DNA from: Magnetospirillum sp. UT-4
GTDB lineage: Bacteria; Pseudomonadota; Alphaproteobacteria; Rhodospirillales; Magnetospirillaceae
Assembly (NCBI RefSeq): GCF_902729435.1
Contig: NZ_CACVCG010000112.1
Span: 85,291 to 149,290, forward strand
Length of the DNA stretch: 64,000 nt
Direction: 5' to 3'
Below, piece by piece: positions 27,952-38,108 of the stretch. The notes below the pieces were generated by a model. That model searched no databases. It was not told the origin of the DNA and saw only the letters and a program-made list of their open reading frames with translations. The stretch's first letter is position 1, and every line of letters begins with the position of its first letter. Both the position numbers and the translations under genes were made by a program.

Positions 27952-29034
27952 ATGCCTTCTCTCCGCCTTTCCCGAGCCGTCGCAGCCCTGGCGCTGGTGG
28001 TGCTGGCCTGCCTCGGGGCCGGGCCGGCGCGGGCCGACGCCTTCACGGTGAGCGGCATCGAGGTGGACGTCTCGGCGTCCGGGACCCAGGCGGCCAAGGA
28101 CCAGGCCATCGCCGAGGCTCAGCGCCAGGGCTTCCGCATGCTGCTGGACCGCCTCATCCAGCCGGCCGACCAGGCCCGGCTGCCCAAGGCCGAGGCCGCC
28201 GAATACGTGCGCGATTTCACGGTGGACCGCGAACGCTCCACCTCCACCCGCTACCTCGCCACCCTGACCGTGCGCTACAACCCGGCGGCGGTGAAGCGCC
28301 TGCTGCAGGGCGCCGGCATCGCCTATGCCGAGCCGCGGGTCCGCCCGGTGGTGGTGGTGCCGGTGCTGAAGAATGCGGCCGGGCGCCTTGTGCTGTGGGA
28401 CGAGCCCAATCCGTGGCGCGCCGCCTGGGCGGCTTCGGGCTCGGGCGGGCTGGTGCCGCTGGTGGTGCCGCCGGGCGACATCGGCGACGTCCAGGCCATC
28501 ACCGCCGAGCAGGCTCTGGCCGCCGACCTTCGCGCCATGCAGGGCTTGGGGGCGCGCTGGCGCACCCCCGACGTGCTGGTGGCCGCCGCCGCTCTGGCTC
28601 CGGGCGGCAAGGTGATGGAGGTGGTGCTGCATGCGGGGCCGACGGCGCCCAAGCCGTTCGATTCCCTGGCCTACAAGCTGGCCGAGGGCGAGACGGTGGA
28701 GGCCCTGATGGCGCGCGCCGCCCGCGACATCGCACGCGCCATTGACACCGTCTACAAGCAACCCAACCTGCTGGAATTCGACCGTGCCGGTACGCTGTCG
28801 ACGCTGGTGCCGCTGCAGGGGCTGCCCGACTGGCTGACGGTGCGCGAACGCCTGGCCCGGGTGTCGCAGGTGCGCCGCTGGGAACTGGTGTCGCTGTCCA
28901 AGGCCGAGGCGGCCATCGTGCTGCACACCGTCGGCGACGCCGAGCAGGTCCGCGCCGCCCTGGGCCGCGCCGGGCTGGCGCTGGACTGGGGCGAAGGCCT
29001 GTGGGTCATGCGCCCCGTAGGGCCTGCACACTGA
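27952..29034 (+). CDS. Exported DUF2066-family protein
   Basis: A 360-residue protein with a clear signal peptide ([23 protein letters not shown], cut near residue 27). The mature part matches DUF2066: the [38 protein letters not shown] region, then the [19 protein letters not shown] segment. Function is unknown. In Rhodospirillales it commonly lies next to purM and upstream of CDP-alcohol phosphatidyltransferase, PerM and HdaA, exactly as here, so it is probably a cell-envelope factor of a conserved cluster. Confidence 0.83.
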   Translation: MPSLRLSRAVAALALVVLACLGAGPARADAFTVSGIEVDVSASGTQAAKDQAIAEAQRQGFRMLLDRLIQPADQARLPKAEAAEYVRDFTVDRERSTSTRYLATLTVRYNPAAVKRLLQGAGIAYAEPRVRPVVVVPVLKNAAGRLVLWDEPNPWRAAWAASGSGGLVPLVVPPGDIGDVQAITAEQALAADLRAMQGLGARWRTPDVLVAAAALAPGGKVMEVVLHAGPTAPKPFDSLAYKLAEGETVEALMARAARDIARAIDTVYKQPNLLEFDRAGTLSTLVPLQGLPDWLTVRERLARVSQVRRWELVSLSKAEAAIVLHTVGDAEQVRAALGRAGLALDWGEGLWVMRPVGPAH

Positions 29035-29048
29035 CCGGGGAGGCGGGG

Positions 29049-29591
29049 ATGGTCCGGCACGTGCCCAACGCGCTGACCGTCCTCCGGCTGCTGGCGGTGC
29101 CCGTGCTGGTCTGGCTGATCGCCACCGGGCGGATGTCCGCCGCCTTCTGGCTGTTCCTGGCCGCCGGCCTGACCGACGCGGTGGACGGCGCCGTGGCGCG
29201 GCTGTGCAACGCCCGCACCGCCCTGGGCGCCTGGCTCGACCCCCTGGCCGACAAGGCCTTGCTGGTCGCCGCCTTCGTCGTGCTGTGGGCGGGCGGGTAT
29301 CTGCCGCTGTGGCTGGTGGTGCTGGTGGTCTTGCGCGATGTGCTGATCGTGCTTTATGCCGTAGTCTACGTGCTGGCGGGGGCGTTCTCGGCGGCGCCGC
29401 TGTTCATCTCGAAGATCAACACGGCGGCGCAGATCGCCCTGGCCGCCCTGGTGCTGGCCGAGGCGGGGCCGGGCTGGGCGACGGCGACGGCGGTCGAGGC
29501 CTTCGTCACCGTGGTCGCCGTCACCACCACGGCGTCGGGCGCGGCGTATCTGATGGCGGTGGGCCGCAAGGTGCCCGCCCGCGACACTTGA
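29049..29591 (+). CDS. CDP-alcohol phosphatidyltransferase family protein
   Basis: Integral membrane enzyme that joins a CDP-linked lipid to an alcohol. The family signature D-x2-DG-x2-AR-x8-G-x3-D-x3-D is complete (TDAVDGAVAR with GAWLDPLADK, about residues 42-69). About five hydrophobic helices span the 180-residue protein. PgsA or cardiolipin synthase activity cannot be told from sequence. It lies 14 bases after the DUF2066 gene and 22 before the PerM gene, in one operon. Confidence 0.87.
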   Translation: MVRHVPNALTVLRLLAVPVLVWLIATGRMSAAFWLFLAAGLTDAVDGAVARLCNARTALGAWLDPLADKALLVAAFVVLWAGGYLPLWLVVLVVLRDVLIVLYAVVYVLAGAFSAAPLFISKINTAAQIALAALVLAEAGPGWATATAVEAFVTVVAVTTTASGAAYLMAVGRKVPARDT

Positions 29592-29613
29592 CTACCCGGG
29601 GGAGACCAAGGGG

Positions 29614-30678
29614 ATGACTTCGGCGCTACGCATCCGCTTCTGGCTGATCGGCATGGGTGTCAGCCTGGTGCTGCTTTACGTGCTGAGGGGGGTGCTGCTG
29701 CCCTTCGTCGCCGGCATGGCCATCGCCTATTTCCTCGATCCGCTGGCCGACCGGCTGGAGCGGGCGGGAGTTTCGCGCATCCTGGCGACCTCCATCATCA
29801 CCCTGGCCTTCTTCACCACTTTGGTGGTGGTGCTGCTGGTGCTGGCGCCGGTCATCGAGGACCAGGTGGTGGCCTTCGCCCAGAAGGTGCCGGGCTACAT
29901 CGAGTCCATCAACCAGTGGCTCGACCCGCTGATCCGCGAGGCCCAGCGCAGGCTCAGCCCGCGCGACATCGAGAAGCTGCGCTCGTCGGCCGGGGAATAT
30001 GCCGGAACCGTCGCCGGCTGGGGCGTCGGCCTGCTCAAGGGGCTGGTGAGCGGCAGCCTGGCGGTGGTCGAGATCCTGTCGCTGGTGTTCATCACCCCCA
30101 TCGTCACCTTCTACCTGCTGCGCGACTGGGACACCATCACCGCCAAGGTCGAGGGCTGGCTGCCGCGCCGGCATGCCGCCACCGTGCGCGAGCAGTTCGC
30201 CGAAATCGACCGCACCCTGTCCGGCTTCGTCCGCGGTCAGGCCACGGTGTGCCTGGCACTGGGCACCTTCTACGGGGTCGGGCTGTCGCTGGTCGGGCTG
30301 GATCTCGGCCTGGTGATCGGCGGGCTGTCGGGGCTGTTCTCGTTCGTGCCCTATCTCGGCACCATCTCGGGCTTCGTCGCCGGGGTCGGTCTGGCTTTCG
30401 CCCAGACCCAGGACTGGCAGCTGCCGGCCATCGTCGCCGGCGTCTTCATCGTCGGCCAGATGATCGAGGGCAACGTGCTGACGCCCAAGCTGGTGGGCGA
30501 CCGGGTCGGGCTGCATCCGGTGTGGGTGATGTTCGCCCTGCTGGCCGGCGGCGGCCTGTTCGGCTTCGTCGGCATCCTGCTGGCGGTGCCGGTGGCGGCG
30601 GTGATCGGGGTGCTGGTCCGCTTCGCCCTGTCGCGCTACCTGGCCAGTCCGCTTTACACCGGCAATGACGGATCATGA
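29614..30678 (+). CDS. AI-2E family (PerM/TqsA-like) membrane permease
   Basis: A 354-residue polytopic inner-membrane protein with a two-helix N-terminal start (residues 10-55), a third helix (about 65-88), a long amphipathic region and a C-terminal helical block ending in the FVGILLAVPVAAVIGVLVRF segment. The motif PYLGTISGF and the GQMIEGNVLTPKLVGDRVGLHPVWVMF block are typical. Substrate unknown. Its stop overlaps the hdaA ATG, so the two are coupled. Confidence 0.88.
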   Translation: MTSALRIRFWLIGMGVSLVLLYVLRGVLLPFVAGMAIAYFLDPLADRLERAGVSRILATSIITLAFFTTLVVVLLVLAPVIEDQVVAFAQKVPGYIESINQWLDPLIREAQRRLSPRDIEKLRSSAGEYAGTVAGWGVGLLKGLVSGSLAVVEILSLVFITPIVTFYLLRDWDTITAKVEGWLPRRHAATVREQFAEIDRTLSGFVRGQATVCLALGTFYGVGLSLVGLDLGLVIGGLSGLFSFVPYLGTISGFVAGVGLAFAQTQDWQLPAIVAGVFIVGQMIEGNVLTPKLVGDRVGLHPVWVMFALLAGGGLFGFVGILLAVPVAAVIGVLVRFALSRYLASPLYTGNDGS

Positions 30679-31370
30679 CCGGTTCGAACGGGCAGCTCGC
30701 CTTCGACCTCGGGCACCGGCCGGCCTTCGGCCGCGCCGATTTCCTGCGGGCGGCCAGCAACGCCGAGGCGGTGGCCTGGCTGGAACGCTGGCCCGACTGG
30801 CCGGCCCATGCCCTGGCCCTGCACGGCCCGGCCGGCTGCGGCAAGACCCACCTGCTGGCCGCCTTCGCCGAGTCGGCGGAAGCGGTGGCCCGCGTCGATG
30901 CCTGCGGGCTGTCGGCCGAGGCGGTGCCGGGACTGGTGGAGAGCGCCCGGGTGGTGGTGGTTGATCGCCTCGACGCCCTCGCCGACGAGGCGGCGCTGTT
31001 CCACCTGTGGAACCTGACCAAGGAAACCGGCCGCTTCCTGCTGCTGGCCGGGCGCCAGGCGCCGGCGCGGCGGCCGGTGCGCCTGCCCGACCTCGCCAGC
31101 CGGCTGGCCGCCACCCAGGCGATCGGCATCGGCGCCCCCGACGATTCCCTGCTGGCCGCCGTCCTGGTCAAGCTGTTCGCCGATCGCCAGCTGAAGGTCG
31201 GCGCGGAGGTGGTCACCTTCCTGCTGGGCCGCATCGAGCGCTCGTTCGCCGCCATCGGCGCGGTGGTCGATGCCCTCGACCGCGCCTCCCTGAGCGAACG
31301 CCGCGCCGTCACCGTGCCGCTGGCGCGGGCGGTGCTGGAGCGCGAATTCGGGGACCTGCCGCCCCCTTGA
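30675..31370 (+). CDS. hdaA: DnaA regulatory inactivator homolog HdaA
   Basis: Partner of the beta sliding clamp that promotes hydrolysis of DnaA-ATP after initiation. The 231-residue protein lacks the DnaA DNA-binding domain. It starts with the clamp-binding motif QLAFDL (7-12) and has Walker A GPAGCGKT (51-58), a Walker B near VVVVDRLDAL, and a sensor 2/lid helix near the end (LERAS-like helix and ERRAVTVPLARAVLE). Overlap with the upstream permease gene makes it the last gene of the DUF2066 operon. Confidence 0.87.
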   Translation: MTGSNGQLAFDLGHRPAFGRADFLRAASNAEAVAWLERWPDWPAHALALHGPAGCGKTHLLAAFAESAEAVARVDACGLSAEAVPGLVESARVVVVDRLDALADEAALFHLWNLTKETGRFLLLAGRQAPARRPVRLPDLASRLAATQAIGIGAPDDSLLAAVLVKLFADRQLKVGAEVVTFLLGRIERSFAAIGAVVDALDRASLSERRAVTVPLARAVLEREFGDLPPP

Positions 31371-31374
31371 GCCG

Positions 31375-31911
31375 TCAATCCTCCTCGGCGCCCAGGTCCT
31401 TGTCGAGGTCGCGCGGGCGGATGAACGCCGCCAGGCGGAAGTCGCCCTGGTCGATCCCGCTCCAGCGGGCGATGCCGGTTTCCAGCACCGCCAGGGTGCA
31501 GGTGGGGTACTTGGTGCGCAGCCGCTCCAGGGCCGCCGCCTCGCCGCCGCCGGCGAGAAAGGCGCCCAGGCGTTCCATGCCGGGATTGTGCCCGATCACC
31601 ATCACCGAGGCGATGCCGTCCTCGACCCGGCGCAGCCGCGCACTCAGGTCCTGCAGGCTGGCCTCGTAGAGTCCCTGTTCGAAGCTGACCGGCGCCCCGG
31701 CCAGGGCGGCGCCCAGCAGGTCGTAGGTGGCGCGCGTGCGCGCCGCCGCCGAGCACAGCACCAGGGCCGGGCAGATGCGCCGCTCGGTCAGGTACTGGGC
31801 CATGCGCTGCGCGGCGCGCCGGCCGCGGCCGTTGAGCGGGCGGTCGAAATCGTCGGCGGCGGGATCGTCCCAGCTCGATTTGGCGTGGCGGAGCAGATAG
31901 AGGGTTCGCAT
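31375..31911 (-). CDS. SixA-type phosphohistidine phosphatase
   Basis: A 178-residue histidine phosphatase of the branch that includes SixA, which removes phosphate from histidine phosphotransfer domains. The catalytic RHAKSSW motif is at residues 8-14, the conserved Arg in [12 protein letters not shown], and the second catalytic His in [11 protein letters not shown]. No sensor kinase is next to it. Convergent with hdaA and divergent from ppk. Confidence 0.87.
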   Translation of the reverse strand: MRTLYLLRHAKSSWDDPAADDFDRPLNGRGRRAAQRMAQYLTERRICPALVLCSAAARTRATYDLLGAALAGAPVSFEQGLYEASLQDLSARLRRVEDGIASVMVIGHNPGMERLGAFLAGGGEAAALERLRTKYPTCTLAVLETGIARWSGIDQGDFRLAAFIRPRDLDKDLGAEED

Positions 31912-32000
31912 CGATCGGGTCCCGCAGCCATGACACGGACGAGCGGAGGATATATAAAGGGTTCAGTGTACGCCACCCCGAGCCGGCGGGAGTAACAAAA

Positions 32001-34145
32001 GTGACAAATACGCAACCGATCGAGGTGCCGTCCATCGACATCGAGTCGAAGGACCGCTTCATCAATCGCGAGCTGTCCTGGCTGGCCTTCAACCTGCGTG
32101 TCATCGAGGAGGCGTTCAACACGCACCATCCTCTGCTGGAGCGGGTGCGCTTCCTGTCCATCTCGTCCTCGAACCTGGACGAGTTCTACATGGTGCGCGT
32201 CGCCGGCCTGAAGGGGCAGGTGGATGCCGGCGTCATGACCACTTCCCAGGACGGGCTGACCCCGGCGCAGCAGCTGGCCGCCATCAACGTCGAGGCGGGC
32301 AACCTGCTGAAGGCGCAGAAGACCTGCTGGAGCCAGTTGAAGCAGGAACTGCGCGAGGCCGGCATCACCGTGGTCGAGAACGACGAGCTGACCCGCTCCG
32401 ACGTGCGCTGGCTGGAAACCCGGTTCATGGAGCACGTCTTCCCGGTGCTCACGCCGCTGGCCATCGACCCGGCGCACCCCTTTCCCTTCATCCCCAATGC
32501 CGGCATCGCCCTGGTGCTGCACCTGTTCCGCCTCGACGACGGCGAGGTGCTGCGCGCCCTGGTGCCGCTGCCGCACCAGATCGACCGCTTCATCCGCCTG
32601 CCGGGCGAGGCGATCCGCTTCATCCGCCTGGAAAACCTGGTGCTTTTGTTCCTGCCCATGCTGTTCCCCGGCTTCCGCATGGAAGGCTACGGCATGTTCC
32701 GGGTCATCCGCGATTCCGAGATGGACATCGACGAGGAGGCCGAGGACCTGGTGCGGGTGTTCGAGACCGCGCTGAAGCGCCGCCGCCGCGGCGAGGTCAT
32801 CCGGCTGACCTTCAGCTCCGGCATCTCGGACGATCTGCGCCGTCTGGTCATCAACGAGATGGAGGTGGCCGAGGCCGACGTCTACGAATTCGACGAGATG
32901 ATCGGGCTGGTGGACACCAAGCAGATCATCACCGACGAGCGTCCCGACCTGCTGTTCACCCCCTACAACGCCCGTTTCCCCGAGCGCATCCGCGATTTCG
33001 GCGGCGATTGCTTCGGCGCCATCCGCAAGAAGGACATCGTCGTCCACCACCCGTTCGAAAGCTTCGACGTGGTGGTGCAGTTCCTGCGCCAGGCGGCGCG
33101 CGATCCCAACGTGGTGGCGATCAAGCAGACCCTGTACCGCACCTCCAAGGACAGCCCCATCGTCAAGGCCCTGGCCGAGGCGGCCGAGGCCGGCAAGTCG
33201 GTGACCTGCATGGTCGAGCTGAAGGCGCGCTTCGACGAGGAGGCCAACATCCGCTGGGCCCGCGACCTCGAGGCGGCCGGGGCCAACGTGGTGTTCGGCT
33301 TCATGGAACTGAAGACCCACGCCAAGATCAGCCTGGTGGTGCGGCGCGAGGCCGGCGGGCTGATGTCCTACGTCCATTTCGGCACCGGCAACTACCACCC
33401 CATCACCGCCAAGGTCTACACCGACCTGTCGTACTTCACCTGCGACCCGGCGCTGACCCTGGATGCCTCGCGGGCCTTCAACTACATGACCGGCTACGTG
33501 GTGCCCGAGAAGATGGACAAGCTGGCCATTGCGCCGCTGCATCTGCGCAAGAAGATCCTGGCGCTGATCGATGCCGAGATCGCCAGCGCCGCGGCCGGCA
33601 AGCCCGCCGCCATCTGGGCCAAGATGAATTCGCTGGTCGATCCGGCCTTGATCGACGCGCTCTATCGGGCCAGTGCGGCCGGGGTTCAGATCGATCTGGT
33701 GATCCGCGGCATCTGCTGCCTGCGGCCGGGCATTCCGGGGCTGTCCGACAACATCCGGGTGCGCTCCATCGTCGGCCGCTTCCTCGAGCATTCCCGCGTC
33801 ATCGTCTTCGCCAACGGCTCGCGCATGCCGTCGCGGCAGGCCAAGGTGTTCATCTCCTCGGCCGACTGGATGCAGCGCAACATGGACCTGCGGGTCGAGA
33901 GCTTCGTGCCCATCGAGAACCCGACCGTGCACCGCCAGATCCTCGAGCAGATCATGGTCGCCAATTTGAAGGATACCGCCCAGAGCTGGGTGCTCGGCCC
34001 CGACGGGGTCTACCGGCGGGTGTCGCCGGACGGTTCGGGCTTCTCGTCGCATACCTACTTCATGACCAATCCCAGCCTGTCGGGCCGGGGCAGCGCGCTC
34101 GAAAAGGGACGCCGGCCCAGGCTCGTCCTCGACGCCGAGAAGTGA
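32001..34145 (+). CDS. ppk1: Polyphosphate kinase 1
   Basis: Makes polyphosphate from ATP in a reversible reaction. The GTG at 32001, after GGCGGGAG, gives 714 residues, the PPK1 length. Seen are the [15 protein letters not shown]-terminal domain, the two catalytic-domain PLD-like halves with [12 protein letters not shown] (autophosphorylated His region), TGNYH, and the arginine-rich [18 protein letters not shown] segment. The exopolyphosphatase gene follows seven bases after the stop, so synthesis and breakdown are encoded together. Confidence 0.96.
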   Translation: MTNTQPIEVPSIDIESKDRFINRELSWLAFNLRVIEEAFNTHHPLLERVRFLSISSSNLDEFYMVRVAGLKGQVDAGVMTTSQDGLTPAQQLAAINVEAGNLLKAQKTCWSQLKQELREAGITVVENDELTRSDVRWLETRFMEHVFPVLTPLAIDPAHPFPFIPNAGIALVLHLFRLDDGEVLRALVPLPHQIDRFIRLPGEAIRFIRLENLVLLFLPMLFPGFRMEGYGMFRVIRDSEMDIDEEAEDLVRVFETALKRRRRGEVIRLTFSSGISDDLRRLVINEMEVAEADVYEFDEMIGLVDTKQIITDERPDLLFTPYNARFPERIRDFGGDCFGAIRKKDIVVHHPFESFDVVVQFLRQAARDPNVVAIKQTLYRTSKDSPIVKALAEAAEAGKSVTCMVELKARFDEEANIRWARDLEAAGANVVFGFMELKTHAKISLVVRREAGGLMSYVHFGTGNYHPITAKVYTDLSYFTCDPALTLDASRAFNYMTGYVVPEKMDKLAIAPLHLRKKILALIDAEIASAAAGKPAAIWAKMNSLVDPALIDALYRASAAGVQIDLVIRGICCLRPGIPGLSDNIRVRSIVGRFLEHSRVIVFANGSRMPSRQAKVFISSADWMQRNMDLRVESFVPIENPTVHRQILEQIMVANLKDTAQSWVLGPDGVYRRVSPDGSGFSSHTYFMTNPSLSGRGSALEKGRRPRLVLDAEK

Positions 34146-34152
34146 GGCGAGG

Positions 34153-35634
34153 ATGAAGATCAAGCGGCGCCAGGAACCGGTCGGCATCGTCGATATCGGC
34201 TCCAACTCCATCCGGCTGTGCGTCTATGACGGCGCCAGCCGCGTGCCGGTGCCGCTGTTCAACGAGAAGGCGGTGTGCGCCCTGGGCGAGGGCATGGGGG
34301 CGACCGGCCGGCTCAACCCCGCCGGAATCGAGATGGCGCTGGCGGCGGTCGGGCGCTTCGTGGCGCTGTCGCGGGCCATGGATTGCGAGCGCCTCGACAT
34401 CCTGGCCACCGCGGCGGTGCGCGACGCCGCCGACGGGCCGGACTTCGTGGCCGAACTGCAGCGTCGCCACAACGTCCAGGTCAAGGTGCTGTCGGGCGGG
34501 CAGGAGGCCAAGCTGGCCGCCACCGGGGTGCTGTGCGGCACCCCCGACGCCGACGGCATCGTCGCCGATCTGGGCGGCGGCTCGCTGGAACTGGTGACGG
34601 TGCAGGACGGCCAGTTCGGCCAGCACGTCACCCTGCCGCTGGGCGTGCTGCGCATGGCCGAGGCGGCCGGCGAGGACCGCGGTCGGGCCGCCGAGCTCAT
34701 CGACGCCCACCTGGCCGGGGTCCCCTGGCTGAAGCAGGGGCGCGGCCGCACCCTCTACGCCGTCGGCGGCGCCTGGCGCGCCATCGCCCGCGTCTGCATC
34801 GCCCAGATCCATCACCCCCTGACCGTGCTCGACAATTTCGCCCTCGACCCGCGCGAGGCGCAGCACATCATCGAGCTGGTGTCGACCCAGAGCCGGCGCT
34901 CCATCGCCATGGTGCCGGGGGTGTCGAAGAAGCGGGTGGCCAACCTGCCGCTGGCGGCGCTGCTGCTGGACAAGGTGATCCGCGCCACCCAGCCGCAGCG
35001 TCTGGCGTTCTCCATCTACGGCATGCGCGAGGGCCAGTTCTACCGCCGCCTGCCCGACCGCCTGCGGACCCAGGACCCGCTGCTGTGGGTGTGCCGCCAG
35101 CTGTCGCTGACCAATGCCCGCTTCCCCGAGCACGGCGACGAGCTGATGGCGTGGATGGCGCCGCTGTTCCCCGGCGAGACCCGCCACGACGCCCGCCTGC
35201 GCCACGCCGCCTGCCTGGTCTCGGACAGCTTCTGGAACGAGCACCCCGACTACCGCGCCATCCAGTCCTTCCTGCGCATCATGCGGCTGCCGTTCATGGG
35301 CGTGCCGCACCGGGACCGCGCCGCCATCGCCTTCACCGTCTTCAATCGCTACCAGGGCGACGAGGACCATCCCCAGGCGCAGATGGCCATCCAGCTGCTC
35401 GACGACGCCGACCTCAAGCGCTGCCGGGTGGCGGGGACGGCCCTGCGGCTGGCCCACACCCTGACCGGCGGCGCCCCCAACCTGCTGCGCGAGACCCGCC
35501 TGATCGCCGACCACAACGACCTCGTCCTCGAGGTCCCGGCCGCCAACCCCGCCTTCGCCCTGGAAAACGACCGCACCTTCGACCGCCTGGCCAAGGCGCT
35601 GGAATGCGACAATCTGGTTTTCCGGCGGGTCTGA
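34153..35634 (+). CDS. ppx: Ppx/GppA exopolyphosphatase
   Basis: Hydrolyses polyphosphate or pppGpp. The 493-residue protein has the actin-like N-terminal phosphate-binding loops (GIVDIGSNSIRLCVYD, VADLGGGSLELV) and a C-terminal HD-like helical extension (after about residue 310), as in long Ppx/GppA proteins. It is coupled to ppk1 in one operon. Substrate preference cannot be read from sequence. Confidence 0.93.
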   Translation: MKIKRRQEPVGIVDIGSNSIRLCVYDGASRVPVPLFNEKAVCALGEGMGATGRLNPAGIEMALAAVGRFVALSRAMDCERLDILATAAVRDAADGPDFVAELQRRHNVQVKVLSGGQEAKLAATGVLCGTPDADGIVADLGGGSLELVTVQDGQFGQHVTLPLGVLRMAEAAGEDRGRAAELIDAHLAGVPWLKQGRGRTLYAVGGAWRAIARVCIAQIHHPLTVLDNFALDPREAQHIIELVSTQSRRSIAMVPGVSKKRVANLPLAALLLDKVIRATQPQRLAFSIYGMREGQFYRRLPDRLRTQDPLLWVCRQLSLTNARFPEHGDELMAWMAPLFPGETRHDARLRHAACLVSDSFWNEHPDYRAIQSFLRIMRLPFMGVPHRDRAAIAFTVFNRYQGDEDHPQAQMAIQLLDDADLKRCRVAGTALRLAHTLTGGAPNLLRETRLIADHNDLVLEVPAANPAFALENDRTFDRLAKALECDNLVFRRV

Positions 35635-35736
35635 GACCGGCCAACCTTTGATATGACTCGTTGGCCGGTATCCAGCGCCCATTGCGGGCGCGGCCAAGCG
35701 GGCGGATGCCCGCGCCCGGCGAGGGGCAAAACAAAG

Positions 35737-35770
35737 ATACCAGCCGGTCAATTCATTGGCCGGCTGGTAT
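35737..35770. repeat. Inverted repeat between ppx and RTX genes
   Basis: Eleven-base perfect arms, ATACCAGCCGG (35737-35747) and CCGGCTGGTAT (35760-35770), with a 12-base loop, lie about 105 bases before the RTX gene start. No T run follows, so it is more likely a regulator site or repeat than a terminator. Another half-like sequence, GGCCGGTATCC, occurs near 35663. Confidence 0.55.
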
Positions 35771-35875
35771 GACACCCATACCCCCTCCGCACCTCCACTT
35801 CCGAACCCCTGGTCCGACCGCCTGCGCCGTGCCACCTCTCCCGATGACCCCAGGGCAGGTCGGGAGGAACGGGCC

Positions 35876-36862
35876 ATGGCGTTTCGGATAGGGACCAACC
35901 GTTCGGATGCGCTGAGCGGCGGCGGCGGTGACGACCGGCTGTTCGGGCTGGGCGGCGACGATCTGCTGTCGGGCGGGCGCGGCGAGGACCTGTTGCAGGG
36001 CGGCAACGGCCGCGACCTGCTGCTGGGCGGCACCGGCGACGACCGCCTGTTCGGCGGCAACGGCAACGATTACCTGGACGGCGGCGCGGGCGACGACAGT
36101 CTCGACGGCGGCAGCGGCGCTGACCGGCTGCTCGGCGGTGACGGGCGCGACCAGCTGACCGGGGGCGGCGGCGACGATGTGCTCGACGGCCAGGCCGGCG
36201 ATGATCGGCTCGATGGCGGCAATGGCCGCGACGATCTCGATGGCGGGCGCGGCGACGACGTTCTCGACGGCGGCCGTGACGGCGACCGCCTGGAAGGCGG
36301 CGGTGGCAACGACCGCCTGGACGGTGGCCAGGGAAACGACCGGCTGTTCGGCGATGACGGCAACGACCGCCTGGAGGGCGGCGCCGGCAACGACCGCCTG
36401 GAGGGCGGCGCCGGCGACGACACCCTCGACGGCGGCACCGGCAACGACCGCCTCGACGGCGGCTTCGGCGATGACGAGCTGACCGGCGGCGGCGGCAACG
36501 ACACCCTGTGGGGCGGCGAGGGCGAGGACGAGATGACCGGCGGCGCCGGCCGCGACACCTTCTTCTACAACGACCGCTTCGAGTTCGGCGATACCGTGCG
36601 CGGCTTCGATTCCGGCACCGACCTGCTGGTGTTCAGTCGCAACGAGACCTGGCCCGACGACCGGCCGCCGGCCGGGCCGCTGGACGACGACAACTTCGCC
36701 GTCGGCGACGAGCCGGAAGACGACGACGATTACTTCGTCTGGGACCCGGGCAGCCGCACCCTGTCCTTCGACCCCGACGGCGACGGCCCGCTGTTCACCC
36801 TGGAGGTGGCGCGGTTCCTGGGCGGCGACGCCCCCGACGCCTCCGACATCTTCCTGATCTGA
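35876..36862 (+). CDS. RTX-repeat calcium-binding protein A
   Basis: A 328-residue protein with no signal peptide. Residues about 8-220 are nonapeptide RTX repeats (GGxGxDxLx), about 23 units, each pair forming a calcium-binding turn. The C-terminal 100 residues follow the RTX-end pattern (DTFFYNDRFEFGDTVRGFDSGTDLLVF) and are acidic. Such proteins are exported by type I secretion, but no T1SS genes are adjacent. It probably forms an operon with the next RTX gene, 12 bases on. No enzymatic domain is seen, so it may be a surface or matrix protein. Confidence 0.9.
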   Translation: MAFRIGTNRSDALSGGGGDDRLFGLGGDDLLSGGRGEDLLQGGNGRDLLLGGTGDDRLFGGNGNDYLDGGAGDDSLDGGSGADRLLGGDGRDQLTGGGGDDVLDGQAGDDRLDGGNGRDDLDGGRGDDVLDGGRDGDRLEGGGGNDRLDGGQGNDRLFGDDGNDRLEGGAGNDRLEGGAGDDTLDGGTGNDRLDGGFGDDELTGGGGNDTLWGGEGEDEMTGGAGRDTFFYNDRFEFGDTVRGFDSGTDLLVFSRNETWPDDRPPAGPLDDDNFAVGDEPEDDDDYFVWDPGSRTLSFDPDGDGPLFTLEVARFLGGDAPDASDIFLI

Positions 36863-36874
36863 AGGAGTCTCGCC

Positions 36875-38101
36875 ATGGCCACGCTACCGCCTTCCGGTCT
36901 GGTCGGCGCCCCCTCGGGCGGCGGCACTTCGGGTGGATTCGCCGCCGGTGCCGACAGCGCAATCAGCAGCCAGCCCTTCCCGCCCTCCTTCGAGGTGGTC
37001 GAGGTGGAAGGCTCCGCCGGCGACGATGTCGTCCTCGGCGACGAACGCAACGAGCATATCCAGGGCTTCCGCGGCGACGACCTGCTGTTCGGCGGGGCCG
37101 GCGACGACCAGCTCGACGGCGGCATCGGCGACGATACGCTGGAGGGCGGCCCCGGCTTCGACAGCTACGACGGCGGCCCCGGCACCGACACCCTGCGCTT
37201 CGGCGTCGCCGACGGCCCGGCCTTCGTCGATCTCTCGACCTCGACGGTGCAGCAGGGCGGCGTGTTCGAATTCGCCGACGAAGTGGAGAACGTCACCGGC
37301 TCGCCGTTCGGCGACACCTTGCTGGGCGACGATTACGACAACCGGATGGAGGGCGGCGGCGGCCTCGATCTGCTGGGCGGCGGGCTGGGCGACGACATTC
37401 TCGACGGCGGCGCCGATGGCGCCTACGCCACCTGGGCCGGCTCGGCGGGGGCGGTGACCGTGGACCTGGCCGCCGGCACCGCCGAGGAATGGGACGGCGG
37501 CGCCGACACCCTGATCGGCATCGTCGGTGCGGTCGGCACCGCCTTCGGCGACATCCTGCTGGGCGACGGCGAGGCCAACCGGCTGGAAGGCGGCGACGGC
37601 GCCGACCGCCTGGAGGGGCGCGGCGGCGACGACGTTCTGGCCGGCGGGGCGGGAGCCGACATCCTGGTGGGCGGCGGCGGCACCGACCTTGCCGACTATT
37701 CCGGAGCGATTCCGGTCCGCATCAGCCTGGCCGATGGCCAGGCCTTCGACGACCAGGGCACCGTCGATACCCTGAGCGGCATCGAGAACGTCACCGGCTC
37801 GCTGGCCGACGACGTGCTGGTCGGCAACGACGCCGCCAACCGCCTGCAGGGCGGGGTGGGCGCCGATTCGCTGCGCGGCCTGGGCGGCGCCGACACCTTC
37901 GTCTTCACCGACCGCCTCGATTTCGGCGACGTCATCCGCGACTTCGAAAGCGGGGTGGACGCCATCGAGATCGATCAGGCGGCGGCGGGCACCGGCACCA
38001 TCGCCTTCGACGCCGCCACCGACCGCCTGACCCTGGACGACGTCCTGGTGGCCTTGGTCCGGGGCGACGCGGTGGCGACGTCGGATATCCATCTGGTGTG
38101 A
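36875..38101 (+). CDS. RTX-repeat calcium-binding protein B
   Basis: A 408-residue RTX protein preceded by AAGGAG. It begins with a non-repetitive Gly/Ser/Pro-rich 45 residues, then three blocks of RTX nonapeptides (about 48-95, 150-190 and 225-275) separated by beta-rich segments of the type TDTLRFGVADGPAFVDLSTS that resemble the spacer strands of long RTX adhesins. It ends with the RTX terminal pattern (DTFVFTDRLDFGDVIRDFESGVD). No signal peptide; type I export is likely. Related in design to its neighbour but not a simple copy. Confidence 0.9.
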   Translation: MATLPPSGLVGAPSGGGTSGGFAAGADSAISSQPFPPSFEVVEVEGSAGDDVVLGDERNEHIQGFRGDDLLFGGAGDDQLDGGIGDDTLEGGPGFDSYDGGPGTDTLRFGVADGPAFVDLSTSTVQQGGVFEFADEVENVTGSPFGDTLLGDDYDNRMEGGGGLDLLGGGLGDDILDGGADGAYATWAGSAGAVTVDLAAGTAEEWDGGADTLIGIVGAVGTAFGDILLGDGEANRLEGGDGADRLEGRGGDDVLAGGAGADILVGGGGTDLADYSGAIPVRISLADGQAFDDQGTVDTLSGIENVTGSLADDVLVGNDAANRLQGGVGADSLRGLGGADTFVFTDRLDFGDVIRDFESGVDAIEIDQAAAGTGTIAFDAATDRLTLDDVLVALVRGDAVATSDIHLV

Positions 38102-38108
38102 GGCTTCG

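Noticed and set aside
27952..28109. purM start at 28109 on the minus strand
   Set aside because: It would overlap the signal peptide coding region of the divergent DUF2066 gene by over 150 bases and add a non-conserved N-terminus.
35876..38101. Repetitive DNA that might suggest a CRISPR array
   Set aside because: The repeats are in-frame RTX nonapeptide codons, not spaced identical repeats.
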